Assembly: GCA_022822445.1 (NCBI GenBank)
Contig: JAJEBR010000024.1
Span: forward strand, 1 to 64,000
Length of the DNA stretch: 64,000 bases
Source: Gemmatimonadota bacterium
GTDB taxonomy: Bacteria > Gemmatimonadota > Gemmatimonadetes > Longimicrobiales > Gaopeijiaceae
Direction: 5' to 3'
The notes beneath the pieces are model-generated. The model was not told the DNA's origin. It saw nothing but the letters and a program-made list of their open reading frames with translations, and searched no databases. Shown in pieces: positions 12,507 to 20,440 of the stretch (within the stretch, counting starts at the first letter, position 1; each line of letters opens with the position of its first letter). The translations under genes were made by a program, and so were the position numbers.

Positions 12507-13076
12507 ATGAAGAGGGGAATGGCGCCATTTGGCGTAACCACAGCGATTGTGTTCGCGACCGGGATTCCGGTTGCCACGGCAGCCCAGGAGGCCGCCGACC
12601 ATGCGTTCTTTGGCAATGAGCCAGTCGAAACACTCTTGGCAGTTCAGTTCGAAGCGGCCCTGGTCGACGAGGCGCCAACGCCGGCGGTGACATCGGTGGC
12701 AGGGCCCGAGTCTGACTTCAATGGACTTGGGTGCGTCGAGGAAGACGGCACCGTGTCGCTCCATTCGAGTCCCGAAGAGAGAGCACGGGCAGATGATGAC
12801 AAGTGCCCCGAATGGGTGGCTCTGGATGATTTCGAAGACGTCGACTACGGGAGTGGAATCGGTGTGACGATGTGTAGCCTTACCGAAGAGTACACCGTCA
12901 AGGAGAGCAGGAGTCTGCTTGGAAGCATCAGCGCCTCGTGGAAGGCGCTTTTCGGTGGGGGCGAGGCCAAAACGGAGACCGAGGTATCGAGAGAGTCTAC
13001 CCGGACACGATGCCACTACTACGGATGCGACTTGGACGTTTCGCTGAGCGAGGCGGTTTGGTCAACCAGAAACTGA
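12507..13076 (+). CDS. exported protein of unknown function paired with a propeller protein
   Basis: Not recognised; 189 residues. ATG 12507 is chosen for its strong GAGGAGGAG site and the signal peptide that follows (hydrophobic ATTAIVFATG-like core, cleavage near ATAAQ). The mature chain is acidic in the middle (DDFEDVDYGSG) and contains five cysteines, including CHYYGC near the C-terminus, which could form disulfides outside the cytoplasm. Codon choice is less GC-rich than neighbours. The stop codon TGA overlaps the ATG of the next gene (TGATG), so the two are translationally coupled and likely act together. Confidence 0.65.
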   Translation: MKRGMAPFGVTTAIVFATGIPVATAAQEAADHAFFGNEPVETLLAVQFEAALVDEAPTPAVTSVAGPESDFNGLGCVEEDGTVSLHSSPEERARADDDKCPEWVALDDFEDVDYGSGIGVTMCSLTEEYTVKESRSLLGSISASWKALFGGGEAKTETEVSRESTRTRCHYYGCDLDVSLSEAVWSTRN

Positions 13077-14110
13077 TGAATCCAGCTAACGTTACCGTGG
13101 TCTTTGCGTTCCTCCTGGCGGGCTCGACGATCCTTCCATTGTCAGCCCAGGAGAGACTGGAGATCGATGTCGAGGCGGGCCGCGCCATCGTCGAAGGGAT
13201 CGAGTACGACTTCAGTGGGATCGCGGCTGTGGACCACGAACGGCGGATCGTCTACGTGGTCGACGCGGTCGAGCCTCTAGGGGTCATGGCCCTGTCGATC
13301 GAGGACGGTTCTCAGATCGCCATCTACGGTGGTTCACGGGGGGACGGGCCCGGTGAACTTCGCTACTTGCGAAGCGTGTCGCTTTCTCCCGAAGGCGTGC
13401 TCGTGTCCGGCGGCGGAGTGATCAATCATTGGGGACGCGATGGCAACCTCATCGGAGCCTGGCGCCCGGACCTGCCGGCTGCATCTCGGGTTACGGACCA
13501 ATGCATGGTGAACGGCCAAATTGTCGTACCGTCCCTCGTGGGCGCGATTCGACGGAAAGCCGATGGTTCATGGGAGCTGCTGGGCAGGCGGCCAGGGGGG
13601 AGCGTAGACATTGAGATCTACGGAGCAACCCGGATGGCCTGCATTGACGATATCGCATACGTGCTCGATGAGCGGTTGGCGGGCTACTCGCCCGATGGGA
13701 CCGTGACCCGCCTTTCGCTGCCGGAGGAAGTTGAAGAGGCAAGCCGCAGTTGGCGCGAGAACCTCCGCAGGGGAGCCGTCGGGCATCCCTACAGGGCCCT
13801 GTTTGACGATGGAACCGGACAGCTGGTCGTGGTCGTCCCCCGGTTTGCCCGGGGGGAAGTTCTCGGAGCGACGATCGATCCGGCGACCGGGTGCTACGCG
13901 ATAATCGCATCCCCGGACCTGGTCACTCGTCGAACGCATGCGTTGATCGGAATGTACGGGGACAGCGCCCTGGTGGCCGAGAGCGAAGTGGGAGAACGGG
14001 TCATCAACGGCGTGCGCACGCCGGTGCTGTATCCTGGCGCGAGCAGGATCGCGTTGCGTCCGTTGCGCCCGGCTGGTGGTACGCCGTGCCCGGACAAGCC
14101 GGGGTCGTAA
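13076..14110 (+). CDS. six-bladed beta-propeller protein, exported
   Basis: A 344-residue exported protein with a signal peptide ending near LPLSAQE. It carries propeller-type sequence: YDFSGIAAVDHERRIVYVVD, the family hallmark GDGPGELRYLRSVSLSPEG, and later AYVLDERLAGYSPDG. These Gemmatimonadota-type propellers have no assigned reaction; a binding or scaffold role is inferred. The start at 13076 overlaps the stop of the preceding exported protein, which indicates coupled translation. The same pairing (small exported Cys-containing protein followed by propeller protein) occurs again at 24.0-22.6 kb on the other strand. Confidence 0.7.
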   Translation: MNPANVTVVFAFLLAGSTILPLSAQERLEIDVEAGRAIVEGIEYDFSGIAAVDHERRIVYVVDAVEPLGVMALSIEDGSQIAIYGGSRGDGPGELRYLRSVSLSPEGVLVSGGGVINHWGRDGNLIGAWRPDLPAASRVTDQCMVNGQIVVPSLVGAIRRKADGSWELLGRRPGGSVDIEIYGATRMACIDDIAYVLDERLAGYSPDGTVTRLSLPEEVEEASRSWRENLRRGAVGHPYRALFDDGTGQLVVVVPRFARGEVLGATIDPATGCYAIIASPDLVTRRTHALIGMYGDSALVAESEVGERVINGVRTPVLYPGASRIALRPLRPAGGTPCPDKPGS

Positions 14111-14185
14111 CGGCGCGGGCTCGTTCCACGGGCGGCTGGCGAAAGCCCCCCCGGTCCCGATTGGGCTGGGGGGGCGGCTTCGCTG

Positions 14186-15082
14186 TCAGACCGGGGTGCC
14201 GGTACTCGCGGTGAGCGCCTGGTAGAGGTCGGTGAGCTGCCTGGTCACCGGCCCCGGCCGGCCATCCCCAATTCCCCGCCCGTCGATCTCCGTCACGCTC
14301 GCCAGCTCACCCATCGTGCCGGTGCAGAAGGCCTCGTCCGCGCGGTAGGCTTCCGCGAGCGACAGATCCGTCACCCGCGACGCAATCCCGTTCGCCTCGC
14401 ACAGCTCGAGCACCGTCGCGCGCGTGATCCCCTCGGGGCACGCGACCGCATGGCTCGTCATCACCACCCCGCGGCTCACGATGAAGAAGTTGGTCGCGTT
14501 GGTCTCGGCGATGAAGCCGCGCCGGTCGAGCATGAGCGCGTCGTCCGCCCCGGCGGCGTTGGCCTCGATCTTCGCCAGGATCGACTGCAGCAGGTTGGCG
14601 TGGTGGATCTTCGGGTCGAGAGTGTCGGGGTCGAACCGCCGCAGCGAGCTGGTGACGAGGCTCAGGCCGGACCGGTCGTAGACGGGCGCCTTGTGTTCGG
14701 CGAGGACGATGAGTGTGGGGCCCGACCGGTTGAGGCGCGGATCCATCCCGCTCGTGTACTTGACGCCGCGCGTGAGGGTGAGCCGGATGTGCACGCCGTC
14801 CCGCATCCCGTTCGCCGCGAGGGTGCGCCGGATCTCGCGGACGATCTCGTCGTTCGCTGGGATCTCGACGAAGGCCAGCGCGAGGGCCGACGAGCGGAGC
14901 CGCGCGAGGTGCTCCTCAAGCTTGAAGATCCTGCCGTCGTAGAGACGCAGTCCCTCCCAGACCGCGTCGCCGCCTTGCACCACGGAGTCGAACGGGCTGA
15001 TGCCAGCTTCGTCGCGGTGAACCAGCTTCCCGTTCACGTTCACGATCAGGTCGCGGTTGCGTTCGTCGAAGGATTGAAGCAT
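14186..15082 (-). CDS. class IV PLP-dependent aminotransferase, BCAT-like
   Basis: Transfers an amino group between branched-chain (or D-) amino acids and 2-oxoacids using pyridoxal phosphate, in the cytoplasm. It is 298 residues, the normal size. The PLP lysine is Lys158 in DPKIHHANLL, followed by ILAKIEA. The cofactor-phosphate segment is GFIAETNATNFF, and GITRATVLELC and TGTMGEL follow in family order. Sequence cannot separate IlvE from D-alanine aminotransferase or 4-amino-4-deoxychorismate lyase; IlvE is slightly favoured. It begins 22 bp after thrC ends and is the last gene of that operon. The 21-bp repeat motif abuts its start codon and no good Shine-Dalgarno sequence is seen. Confidence 0.85.
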   Translation of the reverse strand: MLQSFDERNRDLIVNVNGKLVHRDEAGISPFDSVVQGGDAVWEGLRLYDGRIFKLEEHLARLRSSALALAFVEIPANDEIVREIRRTLAANGMRDGVHIRLTLTRGVKYTSGMDPRLNRSGPTLIVLAEHKAPVYDRSGLSLVTSSLRRFDPDTLDPKIHHANLLQSILAKIEANAAGADDALMLDRRGFIAETNATNFFIVSRGVVMTSHAVACPEGITRATVLELCEANGIASRVTDLSLAEAYRADEAFCTGTMGELASVTEIDGRGIGDGRPGPVTRQLTDLYQALTASTGTPV

Positions 15083-15121
15083 GTAATGTCTGCTTTACAA
15101 GATGTCATGTCGCCTTTACGA
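15079..15121 (-). promoter_or_regulatory. two direct repeats of the 21-bp TGTAAAG motif before the aminotransferase
   Basis: On the minus strand two units, CGTAAAGGCGACATGACAT and TGTAAAGCAGACATTACAT, are spaced exactly 21 bp apart and run into the ATG of the aminotransferase. The first unit overlaps the last codons of thrC. The same motif occurs at 39258-39299 and 51467-51527. It is likely a protein-binding site; the identity of the regulator is unknown. Confidence 0.6.
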
Positions 15122-16799
15122 ATCGTGCCTCACCCGCCTCACCCAACACCTTCCGCAGGGCGTCCATCTCCGGCACCATCTCGATCGCGCGGCGCGGCCG
15201 CTCCATCACCCTCGCAATCCCCGGCGGCACCGGCAACGACTCCCCGATCAGCGGCTCGACCGTCTCGGCGAACTTGGCGGGGTGGGCGGTCGCAAGCACG
15301 ACTCCCCGCGCCCCCGGCCGCCGCTCCAGCTCGCGGCGCAGCCCGAGCAGCCCCACCGCAGTGTGCGGATCGATGGCGATGCCGCGCCGCTCCCACAGGT
15401 CGCGGATGCACGCGCGGGTCTCGTCGTCGGACCAGGCGGAGGCGGAGAGGACTTCGCGCACTCCCGCCCCGAACAGGTGCCGGATCCGCCTGAAGTTGCT
15501 GGGATCGCCGACATCCATGGCGCTGGAGATGGTCGCGACGGAGGGGCGCGGGTGGAATCCGCGTCCGGCAAGGTACTCCGGGACAACGGAATTGACGTTG
15601 GTCGCGGCGACGAACCGCGCCCGGGACATGCCGAGCATGCGGCGTGCGATCAGCCCCGCCGTGAGGTTGCCGAAGTTCCCCGAAGGGACGGAAACGACCA
15701 GCTCCGAGCCGGGGGCGGCGGGGGCGAACTCGCGGGCCAGCCGCCCGGACCGGGAGACCGCCCGCTCTGTTCCGGAAGCCGCCCGCCCTGACTCGGAAGC
15801 CGACCGCCCGGACTCGGAAGCCGTCCGTCTGGACTCGGAAGCCGTCCGCCCGGATTCGGAAGCCGCCCGCCCGGATTCGGAAGCCGTCCGCCCGGACTCG
15901 GGAGCCGTCCGTCTGGATTCGGAAGCCGTCCGCCCGGATTCCCCGCCCGCGCGCCCGGACCCCCGCGCCATCCTCTCGAGCTCCACCCACGCGTGCACGT
16001 AGTAGAACGTCTGCGGGAGCAGCCGACCGATGTTGATCGAGTTGGCGGAGGTCAGCGACAGCCGGGCGTTGAGGGACGGGTCGGCGAAGGCCTGCCGGAC
16101 GAGGCGCTGGCAGTCGTCAAAGGTGCCGCGGACCGCGACGGCAGTGACGTTCCCGCCCAGCGTGGTGATTTGAGCCTCCTGCCGGGCGCTGATTTTCCCG
16201 ATCGGGAAAAAAACCAGGACGCGTACTCCGGACACCCCGTGGAAGGCGTGCGCCACCGCCCCGCCGGTGTCGCCGGAGGTGGCGGTGAGGATGGTGACCG
16301 GGCGGGCGTCCGAACGCGCCATGAGCCCCGTCGGGCTGAGCCCCATCGGGCTGGGCCCCGCCGGGTCGGTGGGCTCCCCCGCGCGCACCGCCGACATCAT
16401 TCGTGCCATGAAGCGGGCGCCCACATCCTTGAAGGAGTGGGTGGGGCCGTGGAAGAGCTCCAGAAGGTGCACGCCGGGCTCGATTTCGCGCAGGGGGACG
16501 GGGAAGTTCAGCGCGTCGTGCACCACCGCGCGGAGGACCTCGTCCGCAACCTCGTCGGCGAGGAAGTGACGCGCCACCACGAAGGCCCGCTCGGGGAAGG
16601 TGAGGCTGGCCAGCGCCGCGCGATCCTCCTCCGGCAGGGGCGGGATCGAGGCCGGGACGAAGAGTCCGCCGTCCGGGGCCTGTCCGAGGAAGAGCGCCTC
16701 GGTGAAGCTCCAGGTGCCGGAGGCACCGCGCCTGGACACGGTATCGAGGTCGGGTGCGGGTCGGTCGCCGCGGCCTTCCCCCGTGCTGATCAGCTCCAT
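15105..16799 (-). CDS. thrC: threonine synthase with internal 7-residue tandem repeats
   Basis: Converts O-phosphohomoserine to threonine with PLP, the last step of threonine synthesis. Lys124 in HGPTHSFKDVGARF is the PLP lysine. SGDTGGA and VPSGNFGNLTAG are the phosphate-binding and substrate segments. It is 564 residues against roughly 430-480 for close relatives. The excess lies in residues about 289-344, where eight copies of a 7-residue unit (SESGRTA-like) are encoded by a 21-bp DNA repeat at 15769-15936, plus a smaller insertion with SPMGLSPTGLM. The start ATGGAGCTGA overlaps the thrB stop by 10 bp, so thrB and thrC are coupled. The repeat falls between conserved blocks and should form a disordered loop. 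Confidence 0.95.
   Translation of the reverse strand: MELISTGEGRGDRPAPDLDTVSRRGASGTWSFTEALFLGQAPDGGLFVPASIPPLPEEDRAALASLTFPERAFVVARHFLADEVADEVLRAVVHDALNFPVPLREIEPGVHLLELFHGPTHSFKDVGARFMARMMSAVRAGEPTDPAGPSPMGLSPTGLMARSDARPVTILTATSGDTGGAVAHAFHGVSGVRVLVFFPIGKISARQEAQITTLGGNVTAVAVRGTFDDCQRLVRQAFADPSLNARLSLTSANSINIGRLLPQTFYYVHAWVELERMARGSGRAGGESGRTASESRRTAPESGRTASESGRAASESGRTASESRRTASESGRSASESGRAASGTERAVSRSGRLAREFAPAAPGSELVVSVPSGNFGNLTAGLIARRMLGMSRARFVAATNVNSVVPEYLAGRGFHPRPSVATISSAMDVGDPSNFRRIRHLFGAGVREVLSASAWSDDETRACIRDLWERRGIAIDPHTAVGLLGLRRELERRPGARGVVLATAHPAKFAETVEPLIGESLPVPPGIARVMERPRRAIEMVPEMDALRKVLGEAGEARFVKAT
15769..15936 (-). repeat. 21-bp tandem repeat inside thrC
   Basis: Eight units of 21 bp begin at 15769, 15790, 15811, 15832, 15853, 15874, 15895 and 15916, with a degenerate continuation. 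On the plus strand the unit reads GACTCGGAAGCCGTCCGCCC plus G, with scattered changes mostly at codon third positions or swapping Thr/Ala. The length is a multiple of three, so the thrC frame is kept. Confidence 0.9.
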
Positions 16800-17749
16800 T
16801 CCAGAATCCGGGCCCCCTCCGGGTTCACGGAAGAGACGACGATGTCGGACTCCACATCGACCTCGTCCCGAAAGGCGCCCGACATACCGAGCGCCGCCGC
16901 CTCCGCCGCCTTCCTTCCGCGGCAGATCGCGAAAATTGTGGGCCCCGAGCCCGAGAGGCCGGCGGCAACGGCACCGGCGGCCAGCGCACTGTCCCGGACC
17001 TGCTCAAAGCCCGGAACCAGCCTGGCGCGCACCGGCTCGGCCACCGCATCGCGCATGCAGCGGGCGATCAGATCCCAGTCGCTCCTCATCAGCCCTGCGA
17101 CCAGCCCCGCCGCGTTCCCCCACTGCTCGACCCCCGCCTCGAGGGGGATGGTGTCGCCCAGGATCGTCCTCGCGCGCCGCGTTTCGACCTCCATCGCGGG
17201 GTGGACGATCGCCACCATCAGGTCGCCGGGAGTCGGCAAAGCCACCATCTCGGGAGGCCGTCCCGGCAGCACCAGCACGAACCCCCCCGCCAGCGAGGGC
17301 GCCGCGTTGTCGGCGTGATCGGCCCCGGAACCCTTGCGCTCACCGATCATGGCGCACTCCAGCAGCGCCGTCCGGTCGAGGCCGCTGCCCAGAAGCGCGT
17401 CGGCCGCCACGGCTCCCGCCACCGCGCTCGCCGCGCTCCCCCCCAGTCCCGAAGCCAGCGGGATCCCCTTGCGCACCTCGATCCCGACCCCCGCCTCCGA
17501 ACCCGTCCGGTCGAGCACCCCCTGCACGGCCAGCGCGGCGGCATTGCGCTCGGGGTCCGTCGGCACGCGCCCCCCGTCCCCGCTCACCGACACGGCCACG
17601 ATCCCGCTCCCCTCGGCCATCCGCACGACCACCTCGTCCCCCGGCCGCTCCAGCGCCAGGCCGAAGATGTCGAAGCCGCACCCCAGGTTGGAGACGGATG
17701 CGGGCGCGAAAACGCGCACCGAGCGGAGGGGGCCGTCCCCGCGCGGCAT
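16790..17749 (-). CDS. thrB: homoserine kinase
   Basis: Phosphorylates homoserine for threonine synthase; a GHMP-superfamily kinase of 319 residues, normal size. The N-terminal block VFAPASVSNLGCGFDIFGLAL and the ATP-binding loop PLASGLGGSAASA are clear, and the C-terminal GLSGSGPT motif is present. A longer open frame exists upstream to 17899, but that stretch is the 36-bp repeat belonging to the end of the hydroxylase gene. ATG 17749, one base after the hydroxylase stop, gives the standard N-terminus. It is coupled to thrC downstream by an overlap. Confidence 0.95.
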   Translation of the reverse strand: MPRGDGPLRSVRVFAPASVSNLGCGFDIFGLALERPGDEVVVRMAEGSGIVAVSVSGDGGRVPTDPERNAAALAVQGVLDRTGSEAGVGIEVRKGIPLASGLGGSAASAVAGAVAADALLGSGLDRTALLECAMIGERKGSGADHADNAAPSLAGGFVLVLPGRPPEMVALPTPGDLMVAIVHPAMEVETRRARTILGDTIPLEAGVEQWGNAAGLVAGLMRSDWDLIARCMRDAVAEPVRARLVPGFEQVRDSALAAGAVAAGLSGSGPTIFAICRGRKAAEAAALGMSGAFRDEVDVESDIVVSSVNPEGARILEWS

Positions 17750-17750
17750 G

Positions 17751-18701
17751 TCAGCGCCCCGCCTCGGACCGTCCCGATGCCGCATGCGCATGTCCCGCCT
17801 CGGACCGTCCCGACGCCGCATGCGGGCGCCCCGCCTCGGACCGTCCCGACGCCGCTTGCGGGCGCCCGCGCGCCGCTCCATCGGCCGCAACCTCGCCACC
17901 GCTGCGCCGCCGCCCCCGCCGCTTCCGGAACGGCATCGCCACCATCCCCGGCAGCGTCGCCCAGTCGCTCCGCTCCACGTCCTCCAGCCCCAGCGTCAGC
18001 ATCTTCGGGTCACGCACCAGCCGAAAGCTGCCGAAGATCCGGTCCCAGAAGGAAAAGACGCTCGAGTAGTTGGAATCCGTCTCGGGCTGGTAGTCGGAGT
18101 GGTGCACCCAGTGCATCCAGGGGGTGACGATCAGCCAGCGGAGCCAGCGGTCGGCCTGCGGGGGCACGCCGACGTTGCCGTGATGGAAGAGGATCACCGG
18201 CAGCAGCACCGCTTCGTAGACGAGCACCTGTGCGACCGTCATGCCGAGCAGTGGCAGTACCGCCAGCCGCGCGATCGACGACAGCACGATCTCCCCGGTG
18301 TGAAACCGAAGTCCGGAGCTGGCGCTGAGTTCCGGGTCCGCGTGATGTACCGCGTGGAAACGCCACAGGAATGGGATCCGGTGGTTCAGCCGGTGCCAGA
18401 AATACTGCCAGCAGTCGAGCAGGACGAAGCCGAGCACGAACCCCCACACCCCCGTCACCCCGAGCCAGTGCAGGACGCCGAACGAGTTCGCTCGGGCCCA
18501 CTCGGTCGCCACCAGCGTGGCTCCGGCGAAGACCAGTGTAGCAACCACCGCGTTCAGGATCCCCAGGGCCACATTGGAGGCGTCGTGCCGGACTCGCTCC
18601 CGGCGTCCTTCGAACATGGGTATCAGCCCCTCGATCAACCACATCACGGCCAGCGCGACCGTAGCCACGAGCGGTTTGAAGGTGGTGAGGGACTCGATCA
18701 T
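17751..18701 (-). CDS. sterol desaturase / fatty acid hydroxylase family membrane protein
   Basis: A di-iron membrane oxygenase; members hydroxylate or desaturate lipids such as sterols, carotenoids or fatty acids. The three His clusters are in order: HRLNH, HAVHH and HWVHH, with several hydrophobic segments before and between them. It is 316 residues; the last about 50 residues leave the family and contain three 12-residue repeats (unit like AASGRSEAGRPH). The substrate cannot be told. It is the first gene of a run with thrB, thrC and the aminotransferase, with a 1-bp gap to thrB, though a functional link to threonine synthesis is not obvious. Confidence 0.88.
   Translation of the reverse strand: MIESLTTFKPLVATVALAVMWLIEGLIPMFEGRRERVRHDASNVALGILNAVVATLVFAGATLVATEWARANSFGVLHWLGVTGVWGFVLGFVLLDCWQYFWHRLNHRIPFLWRFHAVHHADPELSASSGLRFHTGEIVLSSIARLAVLPLLGMTVAQVLVYEAVLLPVILFHHGNVGVPPQADRWLRWLIVTPWMHWVHHSDYQPETDSNYSSVFSFWDRIFGSFRLVRDPKMLTLGLEDVERSDWATLPGMVAMPFRKRRGRRRSGGEVAADGAARGRPQAASGRSEAGRPHAASGRSEAGHAHAASGRSEAGR
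17761..17868 (-). repeat. 36-bp tandem repeat at the hydroxylase 3' end
   Basis: Three 36-bp units begin at 17761, 17797 and 17833, each starting GCCTCGGACCGTCCCGA on the plus strand. Their length keeps the reading frame and gives three 12-residue copies in the hydroxylase tail, ending 11 bp before the thrB start. Confidence 0.9.
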
Positions 18702-19216
18702 GGCAGTGGGGCGGGGGACTCATGCGGGGTGTGCTTCTGCGATAAGGTAACCGGCGGGTTGAATCGGGACGACCTGCCGGCAGCCACAGGTTGTGGCCGG
18801 GGCCCGCGCGCCCTCTATTGGGCACCGAAGCCACCCCAACCGGAGGAGCCGTCAACGTGGAACAGCCTCGCCGCACCCCCATGCCATCCATGATCCTGAT
18901 GGCCGTCTTCCTGGTGGGGGGCGCGATTGGCTGGTCGCCGACCGGCCGGCGGGTCCGGCAAACCTCGACTGGGGAGTATGGGTCATAGTATATGGGGGAT
19001 ATGGGTTCGTAATATCGGCGGCGCTCTTCCACGCCCGAACGGGGCGCTGATGAACGGAGGCGAGACAATGGGGATTCCGGGCGAGCAAGTGTTGCGTGAC
19101 CTGGAACGATGGTCCCACTAGAGTGTATGAAGCGTGATCCGGGGAGATTCCCGATCCGTAGCCGCACCGGCGAACGGGGGGAACCCTTCCCACTCAATCC
19201 GCAAAGGGGGAAAACC
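18702..19216. other. intergenic region between divergent genes, with a possible broken small membrane gene
   Basis: 515 bases lie between the hydroxylase start and a lipoprotein start. The only protein-like signal is at 18881-19050 on the plus strand: ATG 18881 begins a hydrophobic segment MPSMILMAVFLVGGAIGW, and in the next frame a second hydrophobic segment, DWGVWVIVYGGYGFVISAAL, ends at 19050. Joined by one indel near 18955, they would make a two-span membrane protein of about 56 residues. This is speculative. Promoters are not evident. Confidence 0.35.
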
Positions 19217-19810
19217 ATGAAGAAGCTGACCCTGCTACCCGTCTTGATGTGGGGCATCGCCTGTGGAACCGAACCGGAGCCCGATCCGCCGGAACCGCTC
19301 AGCATGGCCGAGGTAGAGGCACTCTATAGGGGCATCGAGGCGCTCGCTGCCGATACCATGCCAGAGATCATCTCGTTCGATCCGGCCACGCAGTCAGGGG
19401 TAGTCGCCTGCCCACTGGGAGGACGGACGGGTCTCCGGCTGGAGTCGCAGGAGGAACGATCCGCAACCGGTGCACGGCTGACAACGACGGTTACGCTCAC
19501 GCCCGATGAATGCGTGATCAGCAACCTGCTGGTCACCGGAAGCCCGACCCTGACACAGCAGGTCATCGTCGATATCGATATCGACCCGGACGAGCTGTTA
19601 CCGACCCTCGCCATCTCCGGTTCGGCCAACGGGACGCTGGACTGGGTGGCACAGGGTGACCCGGATCGGATCGGTACCTGCGAGATCAGCCTGACGATCA
19701 CGATGGGCGAGCCCGATCCGAATTCCCCGGCAGTGACCACGATCATCGCCGGTATGATGTGCGGTCACGAGGTATCGTTCGAGACCGTTACGGATCCGGT
19801 GATATCCTGA
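19217..19810 (+). CDS. lipoprotein of unknown function
   Basis: Not recognised; 197 residues. It starts at ATG 19217 after an AAAGGGGG ribosome binding site. The signal sequence ends in LMWGIAC with the anchor Cys at residue 16, followed by an acidic Pro-rich linker (EPEPDPPEP). The mature domain is rich in beta-type alternation and Thr, with a CPLGGRTGLRLE segment and two further cysteines (DECVIS, GTCEIS) plus MMCGHE. It appears to be a compact beta-sandwich-like domain of about 160 residues. No operon partner: the next gene is 211 bp away. Confidence 0.65.
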   Translation: MKKLTLLPVLMWGIACGTEPEPDPPEPLSMAEVEALYRGIEALAADTMPEIISFDPATQSGVVACPLGGRTGLRLESQEERSATGARLTTTVTLTPDECVISNLLVTGSPTLTQQVIVDIDIDPDELLPTLAISGSANGTLDWVAQGDPDRIGTCEISLTITMGEPDPNSPAVTTIIAGMMCGHEVSFETVTDPVIS

Positions 19811-20021
19811 GCTTGCGGGCGAGGCGTGACCCGAGCGTGACGAGCCGATAGGCACCGGGACCGAGATAGCACCGGGACCGGCCCTCTACACCGTCATCCT
19901 CGTCGCCTGTTTCGGGGCCGATCGGCGGGAGCTTGCTGATGCAGAAGGACCTCGTAGGGGCAGCGCGCCGGCTCGTGGAGGCGGCAGCAGTGGTGGGGGC
20001 AGACGCCGGGGAGGCAGGCCC

Positions 20022-20440
20022 ATGAGCGAATCCCGCGTCATCCGCAGCGCCGAAACCGGCTGGGCCGGCGTCAAACACGCGTGCTACAGGGACGAATCCG
20101 AAGGACCGGACTGCTTCCTGGGCGCCACACGCCACACGCTGCTCGGGGCCGCGCGCGAGGGACCCGGGGCGGCTCTGGACTTCGAACCCCGCTACTTCGA
20201 AGTGTCCCCCGGCGGCTACTCTTCGCTTGAACGGCACGCCCACCCGCACGCGGTCGTGGTCCTGAAGGGAAGGGCACGGTCCGGCTCGGCGGCAGCGTCG
20301 AGCCCGTCGGCCCCTCCGATGTCGTCTACGTGGCCCCCCACGAGGTGCACCGCTTCACGGCCGACAGCGCGCAGCCGCTCGGCTTCCTCGACCGGGAACG
20401 GGATCGTCCGGTGTCGGTGCCGGAGGAGGAGGCCCGATGA
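20022..20440 (+). pseudogene. cupin-domain protein, single-base frameshift
   Basis: A small cupin; the first cupin motif is seen in GGYSSLERHAHPHAVVVLKG. After LKG the frame breaks near 20268, where one A appears to be missing; restoring it gives KGTVRLGGSVEPVGPSDVVYV followed by the second cupin motif APHEVHRFTA and a normal C-terminus ending PVSVPEEEAR. The end overlaps the mtnA start (ATGA), so the intact gene would be coupled to mtnA. Since the rest is fully conserved, an assembly or base-calling error is as likely as real inactivation. Confidence 0.65.

Noticed and set aside
14186-15082. A firm ilvE name for the class IV aminotransferase
   Set aside because: The sequence fits IlvE, D-alanine aminotransferase and aminodeoxychorismate lyase alike, so no symbol is given.
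15769-15936. The 21-bp repeat as a CRISPR array
   Set aside because: Units are contiguous without spacers, keep the thrC reading frame and have no cas genes nearby.
17750-17899. Longer homoserine kinase start at 17899
   Set aside because: The extra 50 residues are the 36-bp repeat read in another frame and belong to the hydroxylase tail.
16600-18069. A 489-residue plus-strand open frame
   Set aside because: Pro/Arg-rich shadow of thrB, thrC and the hydroxylase; all three real genes are on the minus strand.
19938-20025. A 28-codon frame ending at the cupin start with an ATGA overlap
   Set aside because: It is short, has no homology that can be recognised and no convincing ribosome site; the overlap alone is too weak.
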